Assembly: GCF_009828115.1 (NCBI RefSeq)
Contig: NZ_WTYL01000003.1
Coordinates: 506,501 to 570,500 of the forward strand
DNA: 64,000 nt
Reading direction: 5' to 3'
From: Allopontixanthobacter sediminis
GTDB lineage: Bacteria > Pseudomonadota > Alphaproteobacteria > Sphingomonadales > Sphingomonadaceae
Below the pieces are notes generated by a model. The model was not told the origin of the DNA. It worked only from the letters and a program-made list of their open reading frames with translations, and ran no database searches. Made by a program: the position numbers and the translations under genes. Below, piece after piece: positions 46,143 through 54,252 of this stretch; the first letter of the stretch is position 1; each line of letters starts with the position of its first letter.

Positions 46143-47171
46143 ATGGATGGTACCTCCGCCCCGATTACAGCCGATGCCCGCCTGCTGGTCGACACGTTCC
46201 AGCGCCGGATTACCTATCTTCGGCTGTCCGTGACTGACCGCTGCGATCTGCGCTGCACCTATTGCATGCCGGAGAAGATGAAATTCCTGCCCCGCGCGGA
46301 AGTGCTTTCGCTGGAGGAATTGCACCAACTGTCGCTCGCATTCATCGCCCGCGGTGTTCGCCGGATCCGGCTGACCGGCGGCGAGCCGCTGGTGCGGCGC
46401 GACATGATCGACCTGGTAAAGGCCCTCGGGAAGGAACTGGGTCGCGGTCTGGACGAACTTACCCTGACGACCAACGGTACCCGATTGGCGGACCACGCCG
46501 AGGCTCTCGCTTCTGCAGGGGTCAGGCGGATCAATGTTTCGCTCGACACGCGCGATCCAGTCCTGTTCGAGCGGCTAACCCGGCGTAACCAGTTGTCGCA
46601 GGTGCTGGAAGGGATCGCGGCGGCGCAGTCGGCCGGACTGCAGGTCAAACTGAACACAGTCGCGCTCAAAGGACTGAACGAGGACGAGTTGCCTGACCTG
46701 ATTGCCTGGGCTCACGGACAGCGTCATGACGTCACCTTGATCGAAACCATGCCGCTGGGCGAAGTCGATGGCGACCGGATCGATCATTACCTGCCGCTTG
46801 GCGGGGTGAAGGACAGTCTGGAAGCGCGCTGGACGCTGACCCCGTCCGGTCATCGGACCGGCGGCCCGGCCCGCTATTTCGATATCGGGGAGACTGGCGG
46901 CCGGCTGGGCCTGATCACGCCCCTCACAAACAATTTCTGCGAGGGATGCAACCGCTTGCGGGTGACCGCGACCGGCCAGCTGTATCCATGCCTCGGCGGC
47001 GGGGAGCGGGTCGATTTGCGGGCGGCGCTGCGTTCCGGCGATCCCGCCGTGCGGCTCGACGCAGCCCTGGACGAGGCGATGCGGATCAAGCCGGAGAAAC
47101 ATCATTTCCGGATCGAGGCACGCGGGGCGGAACCCGCCCAGCCGCGGCACATGTCGATGACCGGCGGCTGA
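46143..47171 (+). CDS. moaA: GTP 3',8-cyclase MoaA
   Basis: 342 residues from ATG at 46143; earlier in-frame codons overlap the preceding gene. Radical-SAM enzyme of molybdopterin synthesis. N-terminal [4Fe-4S] motif CDLRCTYC (C34, C38, C41), RLTGGEPLVRRD for SAM, C-terminal cluster NNFCEGCNRLRVTATGQLYPCL and the C-terminal GG tail needed for GTP radical chemistry. Starts the moaA-moaD-moaE operon. Confidence 0.97.
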   Translation: MDGTSAPITADARLLVDTFQRRITYLRLSVTDRCDLRCTYCMPEKMKFLPRAEVLSLEELHQLSLAFIARGVRRIRLTGGEPLVRRDMIDLVKALGKELGRGLDELTLTTNGTRLADHAEALASAGVRRINVSLDTRDPVLFERLTRRNQLSQVLEGIAAAQSAGLQVKLNTVALKGLNEDELPDLIAWAHGQRHDVTLIETMPLGEVDGDRIDHYLPLGGVKDSLEARWTLTPSGHRTGGPARYFDIGETGGRLGLITPLTNNFCEGCNRLRVTATGQLYPCLGGGERVDLRAALRSGDPAVRLDAALDEAMRIKPEKHHFRIEARGAEPAQPRHMSMTGG

Positions 47172-47172
47172 C

Positions 47173-47415
47173 ATGCCGGTGCGGGTGCTATTTCTGGGGC
47201 AATTGGCCGACCTGGCAGGGACCGGCGAAATCAGCGTGCCGGCGCCGCTGGACTGGGACGGTTTGTTGCGCTCGGTCCCGGCGGCGGTGGCCGAACGGCT
47301 CCCCGCGGAAACGGTCAAACTCGCCTGCGCGGGACAAGTGCTGGCGGACAAGATATCCTTGTGCGCGATGGACGGTGATGAAGTTGCGCTGCTGCCGCCG
47401 GTGAGCGGGGGCTGA
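47173..47415 (+). CDS. moaD: molybdopterin synthase sulfur carrier subunit
   Basis: 80 residues, ubiquitin-like fold. VRVLFLGQLADLAG at the start and DGDEVALLPPVSGG at the end; the C-terminal Gly-Gly is the thiocarboxylation site. Begins one base after the moaA stop, 8 bases before moaE. Confidence 0.96.
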   Translation: MPVRVLFLGQLADLAGTGEISVPAPLDWDGLLRSVPAAVAERLPAETVKLACAGQVLADKISLCAMDGDEVALLPPVSGG

Positions 47416-47423
47416 GAACGCTC

Positions 47424-47882
47424 ATGCGCGACATCCGCCTGATCGACCGGCCATTCATTCCCGGCACCCTGATCGATCCTTTCACGCAGGCCAATCCCGG
47501 TCTCGGCGGGGTGTGCACCTTCGTTGGCGAAGTGCGCGCAGAAGGCGGCGTCGAAGCGCTGGAACTGACTCATTACGAACCGCTGACTCTGCCCGGGATG
47601 AACGCGCTCGCGGACCGTGCCTGCGCCCGCTTCGACCTGATGGGTCTGCTGATGGTTCACCGGATCGGGATGATCCGTCCGGGCGAACCGATCGTCTGTG
47701 TATCGGCCGCGGCCCGGCACCGCCGCGATGCCATCGACACTGTCGATTTCGTGATGGACCACCTGAAGAGCGCCGCGTGGTTCTGGAAACGCGAGAAGCG
47801 CGCTAACGGCTGGCATTGGATCGAACCGCGTGCAGAGGATCATGCCGATCTGGCGCGCTGGAAAATGCCGCACCCCGAATAA
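47424..47882 (+). CDS. moaE: molybdopterin synthase catalytic subunit
   Basis: 152 residues. Transfers sulfur from MoaD to precursor Z. GGVCTFVGEVRAEGGVEALELTHYEPLT, VHRIGMIRPGEP and HLKSAAWFWKREKRANGWHWIEP (with the catalytic Lys residues) are diagnostic. Co-transcribed with moaA and moaD. Confidence 0.97.
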   Translation: MRDIRLIDRPFIPGTLIDPFTQANPGLGGVCTFVGEVRAEGGVEALELTHYEPLTLPGMNALADRACARFDLMGLLMVHRIGMIRPGEPIVCVSAAARHRRDAIDTVDFVMDHLKSAAWFWKREKRANGWHWIEPRAEDHADLARWKMPHPE

Positions 47883-47894
47883 AATCGGTTCGAT

Positions 47895-47908
47895 TTGACT
47901 TGGGTCAA
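47895..47908 (+). promoter_or_regulatory. FNR/CRP-type box (TTGA-N6-TCAA)
   Basis: TTTGAC-TTGG-GTCAAA, a perfect inverted repeat fitting the FnrL/FNR-class consensus TTGA-N6-TCAA. It lies 12 bases after the moaE stop, 55 bases before the next start, with a -10-like GATATT at 47935-47940. That spacing is near class II activation (box centre about -42 to -45). Predicts low-oxygen control of the membrane protein gene. Confidence 0.6.
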
Positions 47909-47963
47909 AGCGTCGCCGGATTGGCGGGCGCAAAGATATTCCCGGCTCAAGGGAGTATTGACT

Positions 47964-48401
47964 ATGTCCAGACATCTTACCCGCGAAGTGATTGCCGACC
48001 AGGCAAATGTCGTCGCAGTCCCCACGATTGTCGAAGCGTTGCAGCCGGTCCAGGTCGACCGCAGTTTCGAGATGCCGACCGGCCTCTATGTTGCCACTGC
48101 CGCCTGCTACCTCGCATTCCTGGCAATTCTGGTGACATCCTTTTCCAGCCCCGGGCTGATACTGCCGATGGCGATCATCGGAGTCCTTATCGCCGGTTTT
48201 TTCGGCGTTCCCGCGGCATGGACCCGTATGGCCCCCGGCAGCGCGAAGCGCGCCATGTCCTCGGGGCAGTTCAGCCGGGGCGGTATCATGACGCTGACGG
48301 GCCGCCTGTCCGCCGGGGAAGCCACCGTGCAGATGTTGATCCTGCCGGTTCTCATCGTTCTGTGGGCCTTGGCAGTAGTTACCATCGCCGCCCTGATCTG
48401 A
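47964..48401 (+). CDS. uncharacterised two-TM membrane protein, probable low-oxygen gene
   Basis: 145 residues from ATG at 47964, with GGGAG about 9 bases upstream. Soluble N-terminus (about 1-42), two adjacent TM helices (about 46-65 and 70-88), a short loop with SGQFSRGGIMTLTGRLSAGEA and a third hydrophobic stretch (about 120-143). No recognised domain. The FNR-type box in front suggests induction under oxygen limitation. Confidence 0.7.
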   Translation: MSRHLTREVIADQANVVAVPTIVEALQPVQVDRSFEMPTGLYVATAACYLAFLAILVTSFSSPGLILPMAIIGVLIAGFFGVPAAWTRMAPGSAKRAMSSGQFSRGGIMTLTGRLSAGEATVQMLILPVLIVLWALAVVTIAALI

Positions 48402-48434
48402 CATCAATGGCCGGATCATTGCGGGCCGGGTGCG

Positions 48435-48962
48435 TCAGCGCATCCTGGCCCGCAATCCGGACAGGACCGTATCTTCTTCCGCAATCAGTGCTGTGACGGC
48501 GTTGCGAGTATCCTGGATGGCCTGCCGCTGTTCGAGTGCAATGGAGGCATCTGCGTGCAGCAGGTCGAGATCGCCGAGCGGCACCGCTGCCTCGCTACGC
48601 GCCGATTCGAGGCTTGCCAGTGCAACTTGGGCGCTGGCCCAGCGGTCGCTGGTAACATCCGTTCCCGCCGCCGCATCGACCAGCCGCGCCGTTGCCGGCG
48701 CAGCGTCCATGAAGCGGCGATGTGCGCTGGCCGCGGTGCTTTGCAGCTGCGCCAGCCGTGCCACCAGGTCGGCGGGCGGGGGCGATTCGGGTATTGGTTC
48801 GACCGGGATATCGACCGGCTGAAACGCACCCTCGACCCGCTCGACATCGCGCACGGCCAGCGAAGGATAGGCTGTACTTTGGCTCGCACAGCCGGACAGC
48901 AGAATTGCGGCAAGGCCTATGGCCATTTCGGGCGAGCGGAGGTAAGGGGGAATGGATAGCAT
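48435..48962 (-). CDS. putative lipoprotein
   Basis: 175 residues (an internal ATG gives 163). Lipobox LLSGC near residue 25 with a short hydrophobic signal before it. The mature part is Pro/Glu-rich, then long amphipathic helices rich in Ala, Arg and Gln, likely coiled-coil. No family recognised. Convergent with the two-TM protein gene; its upstream region also holds the rplU promoter on the other strand. Confidence 0.7.
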   Translation of the reverse strand: MLSIPPYLRSPEMAIGLAAILLSGCASQSTAYPSLAVRDVERVEGAFQPVDIPVEPIPESPPPADLVARLAQLQSTAASAHRRFMDAAPATARLVDAAAGTDVTSDRWASAQVALASLESARSEAAVPLGDLDLLHADASIALEQRQAIQDTRNAVTALIAEEDTVLSGLRARMR

Positions 48963-49072
48963 CGTATGGTTCTTACCCCCGGCGTCCGCGTGATGCCAGC
49001 GTCAGTAATGACAGGGGGTGATTGTCTGGGTGGGAATACATGCAGGGTGACCTGCAAAACCTGACTTCGGCG

Positions 49073-49101
49073 TTGACTTGAGGGTGATCATCCCTTAACG
49101 G
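49073..49101 (+). promoter_or_regulatory. putative promoter of rplU-rpmA
   Basis: TTGACT (49073-49078), 17 bases, TAACGG (49096-49101). A start near 49108 leaves a leader of about 90 bases before rplU. That leader has GC-rich inverted segments and could fold into an autoregulatory ribosomal-protein leader; no structure was assigned. Confidence 0.5.
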
Positions 49102-49199
49102 CTCCGATCTTTCCGGGGGTCCGCAATCTGCGGTTCCTTGGTCGCGCCGGTTCCCTCGTGGGGGCCGGCACAGCATTTTATATTGAAAGTGAAATCACC

Positions 49200-49739
49200 A
49201 TGTTCGCAGTCGTGCGCACAGGCGGCAAACAATACCGGGTTGCTGCCGGAGACAAGATCGCAGTTGAAAAACTCAGCGGAGAAGCCGGTGACACGGTAAC
49301 GCTGGGCGATGTCCTGCTCGCCGGTGAAGGCGATTCGATCGCGGATGCATCGAAGGTTGCTGTTTCGGCAGAAATCATTGCGCAGGCCAAGAGCGAGAAG
49401 GTGATCGTTTTCAAGAAGCGTCGCCGTCATAACTATCGCCGCAAGGCCGGGCATCGCCAGCAACTGACGCTGCTGCGCATCCTGTCGGTTGGTGACAGCA
49501 AGGCTCCGGCCAAGAAGACTGCCGCACCGAAGGAAGAAGCGGCTCCGGCTGCGGAAACCAAGGCTGCGCCCGAGAAGAAGGCTCCGGCCAAGAAGGCTGC
49601 ACCCGCCAAGGCTGCTGCCGAGAAGGCTCCGGCCGAGACGAAAGCCGCAGAAAAGAAAGCTGCGCCGGCGAAGAAGGCTGCTGAAAAGAAGCCTGCCGCC
49701 AAGAAAGCACCGGCTGCCAAGGCCGCGGACAAGAAATAA
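49200..49739 (+). CDS. rplU: 50S ribosomal protein L21 with long Lys/Ala-rich tail
   Basis: 179 residues from ATG at 49200. The first 100 residues are ordinary L21: [25 protein letters not shown] and [24 protein letters not shown]. The following 80 residues are a low-complexity Lys/Ala/Pro/Glu tail (repeats of APAKK, AAEK), well beyond the usual 103 residues, an extension seen in several alphaproteobacteria. Operon with rpmA. Confidence 0.97.
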   Translation: MFAVVRTGGKQYRVAAGDKIAVEKLSGEAGDTVTLGDVLLAGEGDSIADASKVAVSAEIIAQAKSEKVIVFKKRRRHNYRRKAGHRQQLTLLRILSVGDSKAPAKKTAAPKEEAAPAAETKAAPEKKAPAKKAAPAKAAAEKAPAETKAAEKKAAPAKKAAEKKPAAKKAPAAKAADKK

Positions 49740-49765
49740 GTCGCAAGACTTCGGAGTAATACGAG

Positions 49766-50035
49766 ATGGCACATAAAAAAGCAGGCGGTTCATCCCGCAA
49801 CGGTCGCGACTCGGCAGGTCGCCGCCTTGGTGTGAAAAAGTTCGGCGGTCAGGAAGTGATCGGCGGCAATATTCTCGTGCGCCAGCGCGGGACGAAGTTC
49901 TATCCGGGCTCGAATGTCGGCCTCGGCAAGGATCACACCCTTTTTGCGACTGCAGAAGGCCGCGTGCGATTCCATTCTGGCAAACAAGGCCGGAAGTATG
50001 TGTCGGTCGATGTGATGGCAGAAGCCGCAGAATAA
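49766..50035 (+). CDS. rpmA: 50S ribosomal protein L27
   Basis: 89 residues. [29 protein letters not shown] is the conserved N-terminus that reaches toward the peptidyl-transferase centre; no N-terminal cleavage extension is present. 26 bases after rplU, ahead of a strong terminator. Confidence 0.98.
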   Translation: MAHKKAGGSSRNGRDSAGRRLGVKKFGGQEVIGGNILVRQRGTKFYPGSNVGLGKDHTLFATAEGRVRFHSGKQGRKYVSVDVMAEAAE

Positions 50036-50102
50036 ACGGACGTAGCCACTGACATGGGCCGTCCGACAGGATGGCCCAGCCGGTTCTAGCCGGCACCGAA
50101 GA

Positions 50103-50146
50103 GGGAGAATGGGCCACCTTGTTTCAAGGGGGCCGGTCTCCCTTTT
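50103..50146 (+). terminator. rho-independent terminator of rplU-rpmA
   Basis: Stem built from GGGAGA (50103-50108) with TCTCCC (50137-50142) and inner GGCC-CCTTG / CAAGG-GGCC around a TTT loop, followed by TTTT. Lies about 65 bases after the rpmA stop. The rest of the 248-base gap to the next gene shows nothing convincing. Confidence 0.85.
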
Positions 50147-50283
50147 ATCGTTTCTCCCTCGTGCGAGGTCCGGGCGCAAACAGGTCTCGGACTGGCGAAA
50201 AGTGCTTTCGCCGCAATGGGATTGTCACGCAATGACCCTAACGGGACGGTTAGGTCGGAGCGGGGCGGGAGGAGAGACGTTTC

Positions 50284-50820
50284 ATGTTCTATCGCAGCAT
50301 CAGGCTGTTCCTGCGGCCCGTATGGCCCGAGGACTGGCAGGATATCTGGCAGGGAATTGCCGACGAGGGGATCACCCGTAATCTGGCGACGGCACCATGG
50401 CCCTACACCAGGGACCATGCGCGCAGCTTTGTGTCCTTGTCGCGCGATCCCGCCTTTCCGTCGTTCCTGCTGACCCGGCCTTCGCACGGTGGCGCGGTTA
50501 TCGGCTGCGCCGGTCTTGGAGATCAGGGCGGGAAGGCGGAACTCGGCTATTGGATCGCCCGCCCTTATTGGGGTCAGGGCTACGCCACCGAAGCGGCAAA
50601 GGCCGTGCTCGAGATTGCGCGGATGCTCGGCCACGACCAGGTCGTGGCGAGCCATTTCCTCGATAACCCGGCGTCCGGCAAGGTGCTGCGCAAGGCGGGT
50701 TTTCGGCCGACCGGGCGTGTAGAACCGCATCGCTGCGTGGCCCGCGGCGAAGATGCCGATGCTGCGGTCTACCTTTGTGATCTGGACGAAGATTCGCGAA
50801 TGCCGCAACGTGCGGCATAG
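50284..50820 (+). CDS. GNAT family N-acetyltransferase (RimJ/RimL-like)
   Basis: 178 residues. RLFLRPVWPEDWQDIWQGIADEGI at the start, ELGYWIARPYWGQGYATEAAKAVLEIA as the acetyl-CoA pyrophosphate loop (GQGYAT), and NPASGKVLRKAGFRPTG. This is the RimJ/RimL-like group that acetylates protein N-termini or small amines. Substrate unknown; stands alone after the L27 terminator. Confidence 0.92.
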   Translation: MFYRSIRLFLRPVWPEDWQDIWQGIADEGITRNLATAPWPYTRDHARSFVSLSRDPAFPSFLLTRPSHGGAVIGCAGLGDQGGKAELGYWIARPYWGQGYATEAAKAVLEIARMLGHDQVVASHFLDNPASGKVLRKAGFRPTGRVEPHRCVARGEDADAAVYLCDLDEDSRMPQRAA

Positions 50821-50835
50821 TAATTGCTGGCGGAA

Positions 50836-51711
50836 TTATTCCGCCGGCATGACTGCATCGGGAAATTCGCTCTCATAAACGCGGATCAGCGGCCGGTCGT
50901 CATGGTTCCAAGGGTGAAAGCCCGGCATGAAGTAGGCAAACCACTGAGGAACGATACGGCGCAGGAAGCCGGGCTTCCACAGCAGATAGGCGGCGATCTT
51001 CAATTTCCATTTGAAGCCTGTCAGCCCGTCTTGCGCCAGCAATTCGGCCATATCCGCGACGCGGTGACCGATGAACCGCTTGGTCACGATCAGCATCAAC
51101 AGCGATTTGACCTTCCACCGGCGGAACCGGCTCCAATCCCGTGTGGCGTGCAGCCAGGTGTCATAGGCGACGCCCTTGTGCTCCACTTCTTCCGCCGAAT
51201 GCCAGCGCCACAGATCGCCGAGATCCCCTGCCGCTCCTTCGAGGTGCGCGGGATTGGACAGCAATTCCTGTCCCAGCATCGCAGTGAAATGTTCCAGCGC
51301 CATCGTCGCCGCGAGGTTGAGGATTTGCGGGCGGCCCTTGGTCATGGCGAGCATTTCTTCGACCCGCCGGTCGATAAAGGCGATATCGTACCCCGCACTC
51401 TCGGCCAGCTTGTTGAACACGATGTGTTCGCGGGTGTGGTTGATTTCCTGCTTCACGAAAGCGCGGATTTCTGCCGCCAGCTTAGGTGACGCGTTGTCGC
51501 GGTGGGCCTTGACCGATTCGATGAAAAACGCCTCGCCCCGGGGGAAAGTTGCGGACAGAGCGTTGAACCAGGCGGTGGCGACGGGATCGCCGTTCAGCCA
51601 CCACCGCTTCGCCGCCATATCGCGGCCGAACCGCCGATCGCGGACCACGATATCAAGGTCTGCAGGGCTCCGGGAAATGTGATCGAGATCGAAACTGGTG
51701 GGGGCGTTCAT
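50836..51711 (-). CDS. metal-dependent hydrolase family protein (PF10118-like)
   Basis: 291 residues, mostly helical. FVKQEINHTREHIVFNKL, ALEHFTAMLGQELL, and RWHSAEEVEHKGVAYD give a ferritin-like E-H/E-H pattern of metal ligands, typical of the family labelled predicted metal-dependent hydrolase. It may be a di-iron oxidase-like fold rather than a hydrolase. Divergent from a TetR regulator with palindromes between the starts. Confidence 0.88.
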   Translation of the reverse strand: MNAPTSFDLDHISRSPADLDIVVRDRRFGRDMAAKRWWLNGDPVATAWFNALSATFPRGEAFFIESVKAHRDNASPKLAAEIRAFVKQEINHTREHIVFNKLAESAGYDIAFIDRRVEEMLAMTKGRPQILNLAATMALEHFTAMLGQELLSNPAHLEGAAGDLGDLWRWHSAEEVEHKGVAYDTWLHATRDWSRFRRWKVKSLLMLIVTKRFIGHRVADMAELLAQDGLTGFKWKLKIAAYLLWKPGFLRRIVPQWFAYFMPGFHPWNHDDRPLIRVYESEFPDAVMPAE

Positions 51712-51725
51712 GGCAGGATTCCGTA

Positions 51726-51750
51726 GTTGAATTCAACCTCTGAATATTCA
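51726..51750. promoter_or_regulatory. two adjacent palindromes, candidate TetR operator
   Basis: GTTGAATTCAAC (51726-51737) and TGAATATTCA (51741-51750), both perfect and sharing the TGAAT half-site. They begin 15 bases upstream of the metal-hydrolase start and lie about 115 bases before the divergent TetR start. Binding is inferred from symmetry and position. Confidence 0.55.
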
Positions 51751-51864
51751 CTACTTACATTGTTGTCAATAAGGATTTGGCGCGGGATCGCCCTTGTCGA
51801 ACGTCGGTGTCGGTTCTACCCCAGCGATTGCGCACTACCGAAACCACGGGGACTTTACGCCAGA

Positions 51865-52467
51865 ATGACAAACCGCAGACGTTTATCTCCCGAGGAATCC
51901 CGCTCCGCCGCGCTGCAGGCCGCGCGCGCGCTGTTGATTGAGAGCGGACCGCAATCAGTGACGCTGAAAGCCGTAGCTGGGCGGATCGGGCGGACACACG
52001 CGAACCTGCTGCATCACTTCGGCTCCGCATCGGGTCTGCAGAAGGCGCTGGCGGAACATCTGGCGTGGACCGTGTGCGAGACGATCAAGGACGCGGTGCG
52101 TGCCAGTCGGGTTGGGCTCGGAACACCGCGCGAAGTGGTCGACCTCGCGTTCGATGCGTTCGACAAGGAGGGGGCGGGGGCGCTCGCGGGCTGGATGCTG
52201 CTGACCGGCAACGAAGACGCGCTCGATCCGATTGTCGAGGCGATCCACGCACTGGTCGATGAGATCGCGCCCGAGGAAGCGAGCCATGGCCGGATCAGCG
52301 AGATGCGGGTGCATGAGGAAACGCTGACGCTGGTATTGCTGGCACTGGGTGACGCACTGATGGGAGCGGCGCTGGCGAAATCGTTGAACCTGCCCCGTAG
52401 CGCGGTTCGGGACCGGGCCGAACGCATGCTGACCGCTTCCGTGGAGGAAGGGACTCACGCCGGGTAA
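51865..52467 (+). CDS. TetR family transcriptional regulator
   Basis: 200 residues from ATG at 51865; a longer frame starts upstream in the intergenic region but has no TetR similarity there. N-terminal helix-turn-helix: SAALQAARALLIESGPQSVTLKAVAGRIGRTHANLLHHFGSASGL (about 15-60). C-terminal ligand domain not assigned. Divergent from the metal-dependent hydrolase, its probable target. Confidence 0.9.
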   Translation: MTNRRRLSPEESRSAALQAARALLIESGPQSVTLKAVAGRIGRTHANLLHHFGSASGLQKALAEHLAWTVCETIKDAVRASRVGLGTPREVVDLAFDAFDKEGAGALAGWMLLTGNEDALDPIVEAIHALVDEIAPEEASHGRISEMRVHEETLTLVLLALGDALMGAALAKSLNLPRSAVRDRAERMLTASVEEGTHAG

Positions 52468-52468
52468 C

Positions 52469-53230
52469 CTATTCGGGGTCAGCGTCGCCCTGTGGTTGGA
52501 GATGCATCCACGGCGGCGCCAGATCTGCGGGTATGTCCGCAACGCGGCGGTGATCCAGCGCCAGTTCGAGGTCGGGATAGGCAGCCTTTCGCCGTTTTTC
52601 GTCGGACTGCGCCATCGGCACCACGATCAACCGCCGGTTGACCTTCTGCCGCCAGTTCATTCGCGCCGTGTTCTCCTGCCCGACATAGCATCCCTTGGTG
52701 AAGGAGACGCCGTGAAGTTCCGCGGCGTTGGTTTCCAGCCACAGGATATCGCCAAGATCCGCCCGTCCTTCAGGAACTCCGAGGCTTAGACGATGCGCGC
52801 GCCAGGCGGCGTCTCCTGCTTCGTCCGTGTCCGAAACAGTAGCGATCGAGCGGCTCCCGAGCTCCGCCAGCCGGGGATCCGGGGCCGTGCCCGCCCCAGT
52901 GTCGCCAGCCGTTTCGGCCTGCCAGTAAATCCCGAGCGTAGGGTCGCGCGAAATCGTGATCTTGCGGCGCAGCCGGTACAGGGAAAGGCGCTTAACAAGG
53001 TCATCCGCCGCGGCTGCCTCGCAGTCCAGCAGCAAGTCGCCCTTGTCGCCGGGCCATACCAGGAAGTCGAACATCGCCTTTCCCTGGGCGCTCAGCAGGC
53101 CGGTCCAGACCGGCAGGGGGCCGGTAACATCATTGGTGACGAGGCCCTGCAAAAACGCCGCGACATCTTCGCCGCCGTCTATTGGGGCCAGCCGGATTAC
53201 GGCGCGGTCGAACAGGCGGGTTGCATTCAT
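52469..53230 (-). CDS. ygfZ: folate-binding Fe-S cluster protein YgfZ
   Basis: 253 residues, GcvT-like fold. The signature KGCYVGQE (about residue 195) is present, as are LQGLVTNDVTG and LLSAQGKAMFDFLVW. Tetrahydrofolate-dependent helper in Fe-S cluster assembly/repair. Convergent with the TetR gene (1 base apart), 76 bases from the divergent transporter. Confidence 0.94.
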   Translation of the reverse strand: MNATRLFDRAVIRLAPIDGGEDVAAFLQGLVTNDVTGPLPVWTGLLSAQGKAMFDFLVWPGDKGDLLLDCEAAAADDLVKRLSLYRLRRKITISRDPTLGIYWQAETAGDTGAGTAPDPRLAELGSRSIATVSDTDEAGDAAWRAHRLSLGVPEGRADLGDILWLETNAAELHGVSFTKGCYVGQENTARMNWRQKVNRRLIVVPMAQSDEKRRKAAYPDLELALDHRRVADIPADLAPPWMHLQPQGDADPE

Positions 53231-53306
53231 AGCGCTTAGGTGGACCTTCTGCCGGAAAAAGCAACGGGTCTGGCCGCGCGGCGAAAAGTGCTGCTATGGC
53301 GCCACC

Positions 53307-54194
53307 ATGTCCGCGCGCAGCCTGTCACTCCTGACCTTCATCTGCATGTTGTGGGCGCTGAACGTGGTGGTCAGCCGGCTGGTGGTAGACGGCATGGGTG
53401 TCCCGCCGCTCTGGTTTGCCGCGCTTCGGTCGCTGGTAGTGGTAACCGTCCTTGCCAGATACCTGCGCCCGCTTCCGCCGAGATGGCCGTGGGTGGCGCT
53501 GGTTACCTTCATGATCAGCGGCGGTTCGTTCGGGTTGCTGTTCGCGGGCTTGCGCGATGCGACGCCCTCCGCCGCCGCAGTGGTCAGCCTGTCCGGCGCG
53601 CCGCTCACCGTGGTGTTCGCGATCCTCATCCTCAAGGAAAAGGTCCGCTGGCGGCGCGGGGTTGGCATCGCGCTGTCGTTTCTCGGCGTGGCGGTGGCAA
53701 TCGCCTCGCCCAGCGGCTGGTCGAGCAGCGTCGGTCTCATCTTCGTGGGCGCATCGGCAATAGTCGGTGCGCTCGGTTCGGTATGGCTCAAGACCATCGA
53801 ACTCCCGCCTCTGCGGCTGCAAGCGTGGGCCGGGCTGGTGTCCGCAATTGTCCTGTTTCCGTTAAGCGCCATGACCGAGGGCGGACAGGCCACATCGATT
53901 ATCGCGGGCGGATGGCGCTTCGCCGCCGGGCTGGCGTTCTCGGCGCTGGTGGTGTCGGTCTTTGCCCATACCGTTTATTTCCGGCTGTTGCGGGATCACG
54001 ACGCCAACCTGATCGCTCCGCTCACCTTGATGACCCCGATTTTCACCATCGCTGCGGGCGCGGCGATCACCGGTGACGATGTCGGGCCGCAATTGCTGAT
54101 CGGCGCGCTCATTGCCGCCTCGGGCGTGCTCGTGATCCTGGTCCGGCCAAGCCGCGAGCTGTTCAAACCCCTGCTGGTCCGGACGAGAATCTGA
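53307..54194 (+). CDS. EamA family (DMT) transporter
   Basis: 295 residues from ATG at 53307, ten TM helices in two repeats of five. LWALNVVVSRLVVDG opens repeat 1 and VFAHTVYFRLLRDHDANLIAPLTLMTPIFTIAAG lies in repeat 2, typical of EamA metabolite exporters. Substrate unknown. 58 bases upstream of pyrC on the same strand. Confidence 0.9.
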   Translation: MSARSLSLLTFICMLWALNVVVSRLVVDGMGVPPLWFAALRSLVVVTVLARYLRPLPPRWPWVALVTFMISGGSFGLLFAGLRDATPSAAAVVSLSGAPLTVVFAILILKEKVRWRRGVGIALSFLGVAVAIASPSGWSSSVGLIFVGASAIVGALGSVWLKTIELPPLRLQAWAGLVSAIVLFPLSAMTEGGQATSIIAGGWRFAAGLAFSALVVSVFAHTVYFRLLRDHDANLIAPLTLMTPIFTIAAGAAITGDDVGPQLLIGALIAASGVLVILVRPSRELFKPLLVRTRI

Positions 54195-54252
54195 TCGCGG
54201 GAATTCGGGATAGTGGTGACAAGTCGCGTGTTCCCCGCTTAGGGAGCAACCT

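Noticed and set aside
46575-48419. Long minus-strand frame (614 codons) over the moa genes
   Set aside because: Antisense to moaA, moaD and moaE, all certain; no protein features.
49500-49735. Repetitive DNA in the rplU 3' end as a tandem repeat or CRISPR-like array
   Set aside because: Repeats follow from Lys/Ala codon choice in a coding tail; no spacer structure.
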